From IMG/VR virus record IMGVR_UViG_3300032285_000096, positions 1-28,296 of that record: a stretch of DNA of 28,296 bases. One strand, written 5' to 3'. Below the pieces are notes generated by a model. That model did not search any database. It worked only from the letters and a program-made list of their open reading frames with translations, and was not told the DNA's origin. Below, in pieces: positions 15,605 to 24,528 of the stretch. The position numbers and the translations under genes were made by a program. The first letter of the stretch is position 1. Each line of letters opens with the position of its first letter. The stretch comes from a virus.

Positions 15605-15626
15605 TCAGGACGCTGGCGGGTCCTGA
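15605..15626. other. Short inverted repeat in the scaffold leader
   Basis: TCAGGA (15605-15610) pairs with TCCTGA (15621-15626) around a 10-base GC-rich loop, inside the 123-base space between the 382-residue gene and the scaffold start. No T-run follows. It could be a leader structure controlling scaffold translation or a partial terminator. Confidence 0.35.
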
Positions 15627-15636
15627 CGGAACTTAA

Positions 15637-16785
15637 TTAGGAAAGTCCTTCTTGTGTTCCTTGGAGGCTTCCCTTTTGTACTCCAGATGAACCAGAGAAC
15701 TCAGATATTTCTTGAGTCTTTAGTGCATTGAGTTGTTGCATTGCTTGAGCAGCACCTGAAGTTCCAAGTGTCTCAGCAGCAATTGCTGAACCTACGCTAG
15801 TTGTTGGGCCAAAGGCTCCGTAGCGTGTGGCTAATTCTTGAGTAGGTACTACATTCATAGCCATATTGATAGCGGCTTGTTGTGCTTGCTGTTGGGTAAT
15901 ACCTTGAGCAGCGTACTGTTCAGCGGTACCCATTCCAATGCCAACACCTTGGCGTGCAAACTCTGCACCCAACTTAGCGGCTGTTACCTTTTGGGCTACT
16001 ACGGTTGAAGCCTTTTCTGGGTCAAGAATATGTAGAATCATATCGCCAGTTGTTAGGCCGAACTCTTGTTGTAGTTGTTGCTTTATGTATGGGTCCTCGT
16101 TAGCAACTGCAAACTTAGCAGCATCTACGCGCTGTTGAACTTCAACTGGAGATACATCCTTAGCAATTAAAGTACCTAGGTATGTTGTATCATTTACAAC
16201 TGAGTTAGATACGCCAGCCTGTAGAAGTACATCCTTGTAAGCGGATTCTGTAGCAAGATAGGTTGCTGGGTCTAGGATTGGAAGTCCTTGTTTTAAGCGA
16301 GATTCATTGGCAGAGAAGCGTTGCTTCCATTCAGGAGTAGATTGAAGTTCCAACATTGCTGTTGATTGGTCTAGACCTTTTGTTGTAATAAGGTTAACGT
16401 AAGCGTTACCAAGAGCAGCCACATCGTATTGGGCTAGTAGTTGCTTTCCAGCCTCAATCCAGTTAGTCTGCTGTGTTTGCTTGGCAGCAGCGGCTTGAGT
16501 TGTTTGAGCGTTAACCAAAGAATAAAGTTGATTTGTTGCTGCAGTATTTTGTGTCTGCATTGTATTGATTTGATTTTTCAAATCTGTAATTTGAGAATTA
16601 GCAACATCAAAATTAAGGTTTGATGGCACGGATGCACCTGGTGTTACAGGAGTAGTACCTGCTGATTTCTCAGATGCTGCCTGAGTAGCAGCAGCCTTTG
16701 TCTCAGCAGCCTTTAGATTAGCCTGTGCTAATTGTGTGGCTGTTTGGTACGCAGGAACAAACGCATCTAATGGATTATATGCCAT
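15637..16785 (-). CDS. Structural/internal virion protein, helical, function unknown
   Basis: 382 residues. An Ala/Gln/Thr-rich helical N-terminal half (about 13-110, 'QLAQANLKAAETKAAATQAA') is followed by a more ordered region with 'LELQSTPEWKQRFSANESRL', 'LPILDPATYLATESAYKDVL' and 'LGTLIAKDVSPVEVQQRVDA'. The C-terminus is Ser/Gly/Gln-rich. I have seen the 'TPEW..RF..NE.R...G.P.L.P..YL..E' pattern in actinophage structural proteins. The neighbouring 574-residue protein has an analogous segment ('WAKNHSSTWQAAETARLSAP'). Its position between portal and scaffold suggests an internal (ejection) or portal-associated protein. It overlaps the preceding stop by one base (TAATG). Confidence 0.6.
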   Translation of the reverse strand: MAYNPLDAFVPAYQTATQLAQANLKAAETKAAATQAASEKSAGTTPVTPGASVPSNLNFDVANSQITDLKNQINTMQTQNTAATNQLYSLVNAQTTQAAAAKQTQQTNWIEAGKQLLAQYDVAALGNAYVNLITTKGLDQSTAMLELQSTPEWKQRFSANESRLKQGLPILDPATYLATESAYKDVLLQAGVSNSVVNDTTYLGTLIAKDVSPVEVQQRVDAAKFAVANEDPYIKQQLQQEFGLTTGDMILHILDPEKASTVVAQKVTAAKLGAEFARQGVGIGMGTAEQYAAQGITQQQAQQAAINMAMNVVPTQELATRYGAFGPTTSVGSAIAAETLGTSGAAQAMQQLNALKTQEISEFSGSSGVQKGSLQGTQEGLS

Positions 16786-18509
16786 TAACTAACCTTTCCT
16801 AGCATCTTGAGTAAGCCACCAACGCCACCCATTACAGTGTCGCGTGCATTGTTAGTCATACCCCAGCGAGGGTCCTGCTTAACTTGTTGCTCAAATTGGC
16901 TTAATGTCATAGACACTGGATTTGCTGGGTCTGAACCCATAAGGGCATTAGAAACCATTTTACCGTATCCAGTAGCCTGTGACAAATCAACAGTGTCTGG
17001 TGGAATTTCAAGAAGATTAGCAATGGTATTGATATACGGAGAAGCAATTGACTTCAAGGTAATACCAGCATCTAGTTGAGCAGCATAAGGCTTGTAGTTT
17101 TGCTTTGCTGTATTTACAATATCTTGTTTCCAAGTATCAACTGTTGACTTACCTAGCAAGATGCTTTGAGCAGCCTCTGAGAAGTAATTGCTTCCTGGAA
17201 CGTTTAGGCTGTTTAGGCCGTAATCATTTGCAATAGACTTTAATTGGCTCATTACGTTAGCGGCTTCGCCACCTGGCAACGCAAGGTTAATCTTTCCAAC
17301 TTGAGCAAGGTGTTGTTGGATAGCAGCGGCATCAATGCCCTTACCCCAAGATTGGGCTAAAGCCCATTGAACTAAATCGCTTTCCTTTGATGCAACTGTG
17401 CTGTAGTTACCATTAGCATCTGGCTTAATTTCTGAGCCAAGTTGTTCTGGAGAAATTGTTTCACCCATTGCAACTGCTGTACGAGCAAGATAATCACGCA
17501 TACGGTTATATGAATTAGCATATTCACCTGGAGCAGATAGACGTGCAGTCTCTGCAGCCTGCCAGGTTGATGAGTGATTCTTAGCCCAAGATGTATTCAG
17601 GAATTCTGATTGGAACTTTTTAGCGTCCCACATTCCAGTCATTGCATCTTTGAATAATTTTTGTAGTGCTGGGTCTGAGTTTACAAGGGCTGCTTGAACT
17701 CCATACTTAGCAAGAAAATCTTTACCAGTAGTTGTATCCGTGCTACCAGTAGCGGCTTCAGCAGCCTTCTTCTTGTCAGCGGCGCTGATTGCTGGAAGTT
17801 GTGCTGCAACTACAGGCTTACCCTTAGCACCTGAAGCGCCAGTTGTAGTCTTTGTTGGAGTAACTGCTTTTGGACCTTGAATGCCTGATTCTTTACCAGC
17901 GATAAATCCGCCAGTTGCGCCAGTTCCTGCTAGTTGGTCTGCAGTAGTTTTCTTTCCACGCAATTCATCAATTTTTGATTGAATGCTTGTGGTGTCTTTA
18001 CCTAAATCTTGAGCCTTAGTTAACTTATCTTGCAGACTAGCAATTTTCTTTGAAGTATCTGCAGATGTTTCGGTTGCTTGAATTGCATTTATTTGTGCTT
18101 GAAATTGGTCAACTCTAGCAAGGGCTTCTATTCTTTTAGCCTTTGCTTCCTGGTATGCAGGGTTAGTTGAAGACAGTCCAGCCATTGTAAGTTCAGCAAG
18201 GCCAGCATCATTTTGGGCTTGATTTAACTGTTGGTCAATACGACTAAGTTCTGATTCATTTACATCTGCTGGGCGCTTAGGTTCCGTAGATGCGGTTTGT
18301 GCTTTAACAGTTTTCTTTGGCTTTGGAGTTGCAGCATCTACGGCATCTTGAAGTTTATTAACATCTCTGATGGCTCCATCATTGTCTGCTTTAATCTCAG
18401 CATAGTTCTCTGCATAAGATTTAGTATTCTGGTACTTCTTGGTAGCCTTCGCCGCCTTAGCCTTAGCGGCTGCTAGGTCTGCTTTTAACTCAGCAAGAGT
18501 CTTAGCCAT
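16785..18509 (-). CDS. Large helical structural protein, possible internal virion (ejection) protein
   Basis: 574 residues. Residues about 1-60 are a Lys/Ala coiled coil ('ELKADLAAAKAKAAKATKKY'). Residues about 85-190 are further heptad-rich helices ('DKLTKAQDLGKDTTSIQSKI'). A Gly/Thr/Pro/Lys-rich linker follows (about 195-265), then an ordered C-terminal half with 'TSWAKNHSSTWQAAETARLS', 'NYKPYAAQLDAGITLKSIAS' and 'SQFEQQVKQDPRWGM'. Strong GGAGG six bases before the ATG predicts high expression. It is coded in series with the 1527-, 167- and 382-residue proteins, a layout like the internal-core proteins of short-tailed phages. No lytic or protease motif is visible. Confidence 0.6.
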   Translation of the reverse strand: MAKTLAELKADLAAAKAKAAKATKKYQNTKSYAENYAEIKADNDGAIRDVNKLQDAVDAATPKPKKTVKAQTASTEPKRPADVNESELSRIDQQLNQAQNDAGLAELTMAGLSSTNPAYQEAKAKRIEALARVDQFQAQINAIQATETSADTSKKIASLQDKLTKAQDLGKDTTSIQSKIDELRGKKTTADQLAGTGATGGFIAGKESGIQGPKAVTPTKTTTGASGAKGKPVVAAQLPAISAADKKKAAEAATGSTDTTTGKDFLAKYGVQAALVNSDPALQKLFKDAMTGMWDAKKFQSEFLNTSWAKNHSSTWQAAETARLSAPGEYANSYNRMRDYLARTAVAMGETISPEQLGSEIKPDANGNYSTVASKESDLVQWALAQSWGKGIDAAAIQQHLAQVGKINLALPGGEAANVMSQLKSIANDYGLNSLNVPGSNYFSEAAQSILLGKSTVDTWKQDIVNTAKQNYKPYAAQLDAGITLKSIASPYINTIANLLEIPPDTVDLSQATGYGKMVSNALMGSDPANPVSMTLSQFEQQVKQDPRWGMTNNARDTVMGGVGGLLKMLGKVS

Positions 18510-19012
18510 TAGTAGCCTCCTCTAAATGAACCCATTGCGGTACGCATAGCGTCAAAGTATGTTGTTGCTGCCTTGTATTCCTTGGCATCTGAGCCTTGGG
18601 CTACAATGTTTGTAATAAAGTCTGTTTCAGACAATGGGCTTCTTTGAGCCGCAATGCTTCTTACTGGAGTTCCAGTAGTATCATAACTGGTTGTGCTTGT
18701 TTGGACTGGGTGAGTCTTTGCATAGTCAGTAAATAGTTGATGATACTTGTCAATATCAGCCTTGGTTGCATTTTGGCCCATAAGGTTTTGATATACAGCA
18801 TTAGTAATAAACTGTGTGGTTGTGTAGTCAGGCTGTTGGATAACCTCTTGGTATGTAGGAGTACGTCCTGTGCCAGCAACTGCAGCGCCGCCAGTAGTAA
18901 GAGTTGACTTGTATCCAGATGTAGTAATTCCGCCGCCTGTTGTAATTTGGCTATCAGTCTTTGGTGTTAATCTACTTGTTGAGGCATTAACATTACCTTT
19001 AGTAGTTGCCAT
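18509..19012 (-). CDS. Hypothetical structural-region protein
   Basis: 167 residues. The first 50 or so are Thr/Gly/Ser-rich and probably disordered ('SQITTGGGITTSGYKSTLTT'). A short helical segment follows ('QFITNAVYQNLMGQNATKAD', 'IDKYHQLFTDYAKTHP'), then a polar loop and a C-terminal helix ending MGSFRGGY. I do not recognise the family. It starts two bases after the stop of the 1527-residue gene (AGGA six bases upstream) and overlaps the next gene by one base. It is presumably part of the same virion sub-assembly as its large neighbours. Confidence 0.6.
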   Translation of the reverse strand: MATTKGNVNASTSRLTPKTDSQITTGGGITTSGYKSTLTTGGAAVAGTGRTPTYQEVIQQPDYTTTQFITNAVYQNLMGQNATKADIDKYHQLFTDYAKTHPVQTSTTSYDTTGTPVRSIAAQRSPLSETDFITNIVAQGSDAKEYKAATTYFDAMRTAMGSFRGGY

Positions 19013-19014
19013 TA

Positions 19015-22000
19015 TTATCCTAACCTTGCAAACACGGAATTAACCACTGTATTTAAGCGGCCATCTTGACTTACTCTGTCCTTGAGATAATTAGTCCAAG
19101 CATCCTTTTCAGCCTTAACGGCTTCTGAAGCACCTGCTGCTCTGTATTGAACTACTGCTGAGTTATGTTCAACCCAGTCATTCATCAATCCCTTGATAGC
19201 ATCTGCTTGCTCGCCAGTAGGTATTTTTACTGGCTTGCCTTGAGAATCTTTACCAGAAAACATTTGTTGGAAATCAGCCATCGCTTGTTCTGCTAGGTGA
19301 GTCTTCTTTGTTGAAGAATAATCATCCCACCAAATAGGGTTTGACTGGCCGTAAGCATTAACGAATGCACTCCATTGAGCACGCTCTGCTTGCTGTGATT
19401 GACCAGCATCTGCTAAAGTCTTCATTGCCTTATCGTGTTCTGCACGTTGAGCAGCGATAAAGTTATTACCAGCGGCTGTATAGTATGAAGCCAAGAAAGA
19501 CTCTGGAGTCTTATTAGCACGCAAGTGCATCTTAATAACTTCATCGTGGATAGCCTGAGCATCACCTGAAAGACTTGGAGTTTGAGGTACTAAGAATGCT
19601 GCACCTACAGCCTGTGGGCTGTATAGCAAGTCCTTGTTACTTTCAATCCAGTTTATGGCTTCGTTTGTATAAGGCATTGTGGCGCCAGGAACGGCACCTT
19701 CAGAACGGGCTACTGTGTATGAGATAGCGCCTGTTCCGTGCTCAGTAATAAACTTATCAATTGCTTCTGGGTAAGTCATTAACTTGCCAGTTGCAGGAGA
19801 TACAGTCTTTAATAATTTGTAGAACTCATCACGTAAGCCTGGGTCCTCTTGACTTACTGCAGGAGATAGTGGGCTGATTGCTCCGACTAGCGCCTTCATA
19901 ATCATAATTGATTTAGCGTTATTCTTAATGCGGTCAATAAATGCTTGTTTTTCAATTGGTGAAGCATCTGCAGCAGGAACCTTACCGTGGTATCCAGCAG
20001 ATGCTAGAGCAGCAATAGTTGCATTGAAGAATGAAGACTCTGTTTCCTTAGCATCTATTGCGTGATACACAGTACGAGCAATAGCGTTTGGCATTAGTTG
20101 GTCAAACATACTCTTAGAGAATCCAGCACCACCAGTAATCTTTTTGATTTCACGGTCTAGTGTTGGGTCAATTGCTCCAAGTGTATTGGCCGCTATTGAT
20201 ACGAAAGGTGAGATTCCAGGAACGTTCATTTCTGGAAGAACAGTTTTTAGAGATTCAAGGTTTCCAGTTACATTTACTGGTAGTCCACCAACTACTGGCA
20301 TTCCAAGTGCGCTTGCAGCGTTTAGGAATGAAGCACCCAACTCTCCAATGAGAGGAAGTGTGATGTGCTTTGCGCCAGATGAATCTGTTTCAACGAATCC
20401 TGGGTTGTTAATACCTTGTTGGATAAGTTGGAACTTACGGAAAGCCTCTGGGTTAGTAGCAATTAATGAACCAGCACGACGCATAGCCTGCTCTTGAGCA
20501 AAGTAGAATGGCAAGTAGTTACGAGCCAATACTGCAAACTGTGTTTTTAGCGCAGTGTTGTGAATTTGAGGAACCATTGCATAAGATGCACGAGTCATAG
20601 CAATACGAGTTGCTTCTTCTTCGCTAATGAAACCCTTGTCTAGTGCGTACTGAAGGCTTTTCATTTCATTCTTAACGTGGTTAAAGAATAGAGGTTGGCG
20701 AGATAGGTTGTTGATGATTGGGTCAATAACCTTCTCAAAGCCAAAGTTAGTAATGCGCTGTGTTAGATTTGGACCAGGCATCCACTCATAGTCTTGACCA
20801 GCAACAGCCTTTGGACGATATGATTCTTCAAGAGATTTAATTTTGTCAAGAGGAATCTTCTTGCCTTTAGCAATGTCTTCCATAAACTTAAGGTTTACTG
20901 TATCTGCGGTGTCACCTGTAAATAAGTTACGCATAATATCCATACGACGAGCAGAGAATGATTCTGGAGTTTCATTAACATATCCAGCCATTGTCTTGCG
21001 CTCATCAGCGTATGGGTCAAACTTGACAGGCTTACCCATTTTTGTTGGGCTAGCCTCATCATATTCAACTTTGCGAATACGTGCTTCGTCCTTTAGACGA
21101 GCAACTTCCCAAGCCTCATCGGCTGTAGCACCATTCTTTAATTCAGCAAGTGCGTCAGCAACAATAGTCTTGCGAGATTCAGTTGTAGCAGACTTTGATA
21201 ATTCAACGTGGTAGTTAAGGTCAAACTTTGGGTTAGACTTTTCAAAGTGTGAATATTCGCCAGTCTTTACTGGAATGCGACGCTTTGAATTTTGTCCCAT
21301 TATATCTGTAAGTTGACGATAAAATTCTTTTTGCTCTGCAGGAATGCCGTAACCTGTAAAGGTTGCACCTGAAGCCATATGTCCGCGAGTAGCAATAGCA
21401 ATACGAGCAGCCAAATCTAAATCTTCTTCAGAGGCTAACTTATTTAATCCCTTGGCAACAGTCTTACGTATCTTCTTACCAGATACATCTGCTGCAGCAT
21501 TAGCAAGGTACTCTGCTGGGTCTGTTCCATTATGAACAGCGTGAAGCGCATTTTCAATGATTGCTTCATCTTCGCCAGCGGCAAGTTTATAGTTCATCTT
21601 TGCAGCAGCGCCAGCAACTTTGGACTTAGCAATATCCATAGAGCCAAAACGAAATATTGCTGGAATCATTTCAGATGCAGCAATACGTAAACCAAAACCA
21701 CCAGTTAAAAGAGCCAGAGGCTTAAAGATACCATCGGTATAACGAGCAGCAAAGTCATCAATACGGCCATATAGTTTGCCGTATGTACCTAAGTCGCGCA
21801 TAGCGCCTTTAACTACACGAAAGTCTGGCATAGAAAACATACCGCGTTGGTCTAAGAAAGCACCTTGAGTAGTTGTGCGTCCATTAAGTGCTACCTGAGA
21901 AGCACCTTCGTTTGATACATAGCCTGGGCCATAGTCGGTTGACTTAAGAGAACGGTGAACCATTTGGGCTGACTTATCCATAATAGTTTTTGCAAATTCT

Positions 22001-23598
22001 TCATCATTAGGTAAGCCAGCAGCCTTAAACATTTCAGAAATAAGACTTGAATAAACATCTTTTTTCTCACCTAAATTGCCAAGCATAAATTCCGTAGTCT
22101 TTTGACGAGCCATTTGGTCTGACAATGAGAAGCGTGCAATACGATAAATAGATACAGCAGACGCTGGGTCAGATGGGTCAAACTTGGTATTAGAAAGTTC
22201 TAGTGTTTTGCTATCAATTGTGTATGGTAGATAGCCAGAGAAGGTACGAGTCTTGCCAGCAATGGCAGACTTCCAAGCATCTCCACTAAATGGACGTAGT
22301 GCAACTGGAAGAATTGTTTGCATTTGTCCAGTTTTGACAACTTGACCTGCTTCATCAATAACTAATTGCTCTGCCTTACGAGGCAAGAAGAAATTTGCTT
22401 GATTTCCGCGTAGGTATAGTTCATCATTAGCATCCCATTGACGCAACTTATCTGCAGCCTTGGAAGCAGCAGCACGAAGTACAGTTCTATTAGGAACCAT
22501 TGAAGCACCGTTGATTGAGAAGTTCTTCATCATCTCAGTATCGTGAGTTGTAGACAAGAAAACTTTGTGTAAATCATCGGTTGTTACTTTGCCTAATGGC
22601 TTTGTAAAGTATTGAACCATACCTTGTAGGCCAGGATACTTTAGAGCAACATCCATAGATGCTAACTCTGGAGTCTTGGCTTCATTAAGAATGTTCTTGA
22701 TGTCTTCTAGTGCACGAACATAACGCTTACCGCTATTACCAGTTAAAACATCACCAAGGCTTGGGTTCTTTCCAGCCTGATATAGTGAGTCTAGTTGGTC
22801 TGGTGAGTAAATCTTTAGGCTGTTACGCTCAAAGAAACCTTGTGTCGCAGCGCCAAGGCTACGAAATGGGCCCTTGAGGGTAGTAATTACTTTGCCATCT
22901 TCAGTCGTTAGGTACTTACCTTGCTGAATGGATGAGCGTGCTTTGAATCCTACGTTAAGTGGGTCAAAGTTAAAGTCAAATGCTATGTCAGCAGTGCCAG
23001 AGATAACTTTACCTAAACCTTTATCGGTATTACGTAAGTCACCCATACCTGGAACTTGTGAAAGAGCATTAGCAAAATCGCGGCCAAATGAAACTTTGTA
23101 ATTTGCGTTGTTAGAGTCGTTAACAGAATCTCTAAATGAAGAACCGAAGCGAGTCAAGAGATTGCGCTCAATAGATGCGGCAATGTCTGCTCCAGCAACG
23201 GCTCCTTCTGGGCCTAGTAGTGAGCCAATTGCTCCACCACCTACGACACCAGCGGTTGCCATAAAACCATTAAATATACCGTGACGTGCATATACAGAGT
23301 GAATGAACTTATAGTCACGTTGAACTTCTTGTAGAGGCTTTGCAAGCCAAGCAAGGCTATTTGTTACAACTTTTGCGGCGCCACCAAATACACGTTGCCA
23401 TATATTTTCAGAACCATTTTCTGCTTGGTGGTCCTGAAGTGATTGTTGTAAAGCCATACCGTTTGATGCGTGAGAAAGCGCAGTAGCAGCAGAACCTGGG
23501 TCTGACGAGTTAAGTGCATCGCCAACAAGTGCTGGAGAGTTAACTAGGTGTGGATTGTCAGCAAGTGTTTGGTTAAGATTATTAACACTACCTGCCAT
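19015..23598 (-). CDS. Very large (1527-residue) probable internal virion/ejection protein
   Basis: The longest gene in the window. Near the N-terminus lies a Gly/Ala-rich hydrophobic stretch (about 109-141, 'GFMATAGVVGGGAIGSLLG'), suited to membrane insertion. Long charged helical regions follow. Around residue 1024 is 'ARNYLPFYFAQEQAMRRAGS', then 'GFVETDSSGAKHITLPLIGE'; I know comparable 'PF-x-FAQ-x-Q-x-x-RR' segments from large proteins of actinophage structural clusters. No lysozyme, transglycosylase or polymerase motif is evident to me. Position between portal and scaffold and length (compare T7 gp16, about 1300 residues) favour a protein stored in the head and ejected with DNA; this is inference. 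The ATG overlaps the previous stop by one base. Confidence 0.65.
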   Translation of the reverse strand: MAGSVNNLNQTLADNPHLVNSPALVGDALNSSDPGSAATALSHASNGMALQQSLQDHQAENGSENIWQRVFGGAAKVVTNSLAWLAKPLQEVQRDYKFIHSVYARHGIFNGFMATAGVVGGGAIGSLLGPEGAVAGADIAASIERNLLTRFGSSFRDSVNDSNNANYKVSFGRDFANALSQVPGMGDLRNTDKGLGKVISGTADIAFDFNFDPLNVGFKARSSIQQGKYLTTEDGKVITTLKGPFRSLGAATQGFFERNSLKIYSPDQLDSLYQAGKNPSLGDVLTGNSGKRYVRALEDIKNILNEAKTPELASMDVALKYPGLQGMVQYFTKPLGKVTTDDLHKVFLSTTHDTEMMKNFSINGASMVPNRTVLRAAASKAADKLRQWDANDELYLRGNQANFFLPRKAEQLVIDEAGQVVKTGQMQTILPVALRPFSGDAWKSAIAGKTRTFSGYLPYTIDSKTLELSNTKFDPSDPASAVSIYRIARFSLSDQMARQKTTEFMLGNLGEKKDVYSSLISEMFKAAGLPNDEEFAKTIMDKSAQMVHRSLKSTDYGPGYVSNEGASQVALNGRTTTQGAFLDQRGMFSMPDFRVVKGAMRDLGTYGKLYGRIDDFAARYTDGIFKPLALLTGGFGLRIAASEMIPAIFRFGSMDIAKSKVAGAAAKMNYKLAAGEDEAIIENALHAVHNGTDPAEYLANAAADVSGKKIRKTVAKGLNKLASEEDLDLAARIAIATRGHMASGATFTGYGIPAEQKEFYRQLTDIMGQNSKRRIPVKTGEYSHFEKSNPKFDLNYHVELSKSATTESRKTIVADALAELKNGATADEAWEVARLKDEARIRKVEYDEASPTKMGKPVKFDPYADERKTMAGYVNETPESFSARRMDIMRNLFTGDTADTVNLKFMEDIAKGKKIPLDKIKSLEESYRPKAVAGQDYEWMPGPNLTQRITNFGFEKVIDPIINNLSRQPLFFNHVKNEMKSLQYALDKGFISEEEATRIAMTRASYAMVPQIHNTALKTQFAVLARNYLPFYFAQEQAMRRAGSLIATNPEAFRKFQLIQQGINNPGFVETDSSGAKHITLPLIGELGASFLNAASALGMPVVGGLPVNVTGNLESLKTVLPEMNVPGISPFVSIAANTLGAIDPTLDREIKKITGGAGFSKSMFDQLMPNAIARTVYHAIDAKETESSFFNATIAALASAGYHGKVPAADASPIEKQAFIDRIKNNAKSIMIMKALVGAISPLSPAVSQEDPGLRDEFYKLLKTVSPATGKLMTYPEAIDKFITEHGTGAISYTVARSEGAVPGATMPYTNEAINWIESNKDLLYSPQAVGAAFLVPQTPSLSGDAQAIHDEVIKMHLRANKTPESFLASYYTAAGNNFIAAQRAEHDKAMKTLADAGQSQQAERAQWSAFVNAYGQSNPIWWDDYSSTKKTHLAEQAMADFQQMFSGKDSQGKPVKIPTGEQADAIKGLMNDWVEHNSAVVQYRAAGASEAVKAEKDAWTNYLKDRVSQDGRLNTVVNSVFARLG

Positions 23599-24050
23599 TA
23601 GTACACCTGGTTAATACGCTGTGCTAAGAATCTTGCTGCTGGGGAAGCATCTGGATGTGCAGCATATGCTTGCAATCCTTCTTTAACTGTTTGATATTGT
23701 GTAATATCAGGGGCACCAAGGTTTAATGCTTCTGGACCTGGGCCTGCTCCAAGAGCAGCACCTGAAGATACGGGCTCAAAAGGCTTTTGTGTATCTGCTG
23801 TCAGAGGCGTTACCGCAGGTTGAACAGTTTGTCCATCTCCTGCTGTTGGTGTTAATGGAAGTGCTGGAGTTGCGGGTGCTGCAGCCATTGGTGCTCCACC
23901 TTGAATATCCATAACTTGTTGTCCATCTCCATAATTAGGCATACCTGAGATATACCGTTGTGCTTGCTTTGATGCAATTCCGCCATCGGTTCTTGTGCTA
24001 TTAGCACCTGGGAGTGAAGGTGTTGTTGCTGGCTTTTTTGGGGCTGGCAT
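23598..24050 (-). CDS. Pro/Ala/Thr-rich low-complexity protein
   Basis: 150 residues from the ATG at 24050, which has AAGGAG seven bases upstream. A GTG two codons earlier would be only one base from that site and is less likely. Most of the chain is Pro/Ala/Gly/Thr-rich and disordered ('PAPKKPATTPSLPGANS', 'PATPALPLTPTAGDGQTVQP'). The last 35 residues form an ordered helix pair ('TVKEGLQAYAAHPDASPAAR', 'FLAQRINQVY'). Such a layout suits a flexible tether in the head or portal region. The family is unknown. It precedes the 1527-residue gene with a TAATG overlap. Confidence 0.65.
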   Translation of the reverse strand: MPAPKKPATTPSLPGANSTRTDGGIASKQAQRYISGMPNYGDGQQVMDIQGGAPMAAAPATPALPLTPTAGDGQTVQPAVTPLTADTQKPFEPVSSGAALGAGPGPEALNLGAPDITQYQTVKEGLQAYAAHPDASPAARFLAQRINQVY

Positions 24051-24052
24051 TG

Positions 24053-24274
24053 TCACTCTCCTTCTTTTAATGTCTCAATGGTTCGGGCTGCATACTCGTG
24101 GAACGATTTTTTGTCATCCACGAAACTTGCTTGCGTATCTAACATATGTGTTAGAACCGTAAAAAAATTTGTTATTACTGCAAAAATATCTGATACTGAA
24201 TCGGAAAGCAGAGCGAAAAAATCCCAGGCATTTATAGTGCGTGGGGGAATCTCGCTCTGCTCGTCGTTATTCAA
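24053..24274 (-). CDS. Small amphipathic/hydrophobic protein, TTG start
   Basis: 73 residues from a TTG at 24274. 'INAWDFFALLSDSVSDIFAV' and 'ITNFFTVLTHMLDTQASFVD' form a long hydrophobic or amphipathic helix (about 14-48). A charged tail follows ('KKSFHEYAARTIETLKEGE'). It is in the same frame as the preceding 68-residue gene, separated only by TAA CAA, and there is no good Shine-Dalgarno. It may be made by reinitiation or readthrough. The family is unknown. The composition is protein-like and the stop overlaps the next gene's leader, so I regard it as real. Confidence 0.55.
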   Translation of the reverse strand: MNNDEQSEIPPRTINAWDFFALLSDSVSDIFAVITNFFTVLTHMLDTQASFVDDKKSFHEYAARTIETLKEGE

Positions 24275-24277
24275 TTG

Positions 24278-24484
24278 TTACTTCATTGGCTTTCCAGCAG
24301 TAGTGCCTGAGCCTTTTGTTCCTGAAGGTTGCTTTGTGTAAAGAACTGAAGATGCACCTGGCTTAGAAGCGCCAGCCTTTGACTGAATACCAGTCTTTTG
24401 TGTTGTTGCATCAGATGAACCGTGTCCACCTTGATTCTTTGGTGAAGGAACCTTTGTTGTCAATGATGACTTAAGTGTTGCCAT
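24278..24484 (-). CDS. Small basic Ser/Thr/Gly/Lys-rich protein
   Basis: 68 residues, low complexity and basic throughout ('MATLKSSLTTKVPSPKNQGG', 'SGTKGSGTTAGKPMK'). AGGAG lies seven bases before the ATG. It is likely disordered and may bind DNA or act as a tether near the portal. No known family. It is the first gene after the portal gene (44 bases downstream) and ends two codons in frame before the 73-residue gene. Confidence 0.6.
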   Translation of the reverse strand: MATLKSSLTTKVPSPKNQGGHGSSDATTQKTGIQSKAGASKPGASSVLYTKQPSGTKGSGTTAGKPMK

Positions 24485-24528
24485 TGTTATTCTCCTATAG
24501 GGATTAGTTTACGACAAGCAAAACGCGT

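Noticed and set aside
20144-20497. 117-codon plus-strand frame inside the 1527-residue gene
   Set aside because: Shadow frame without ribosome site, inside a long uninterrupted minus-strand gene.
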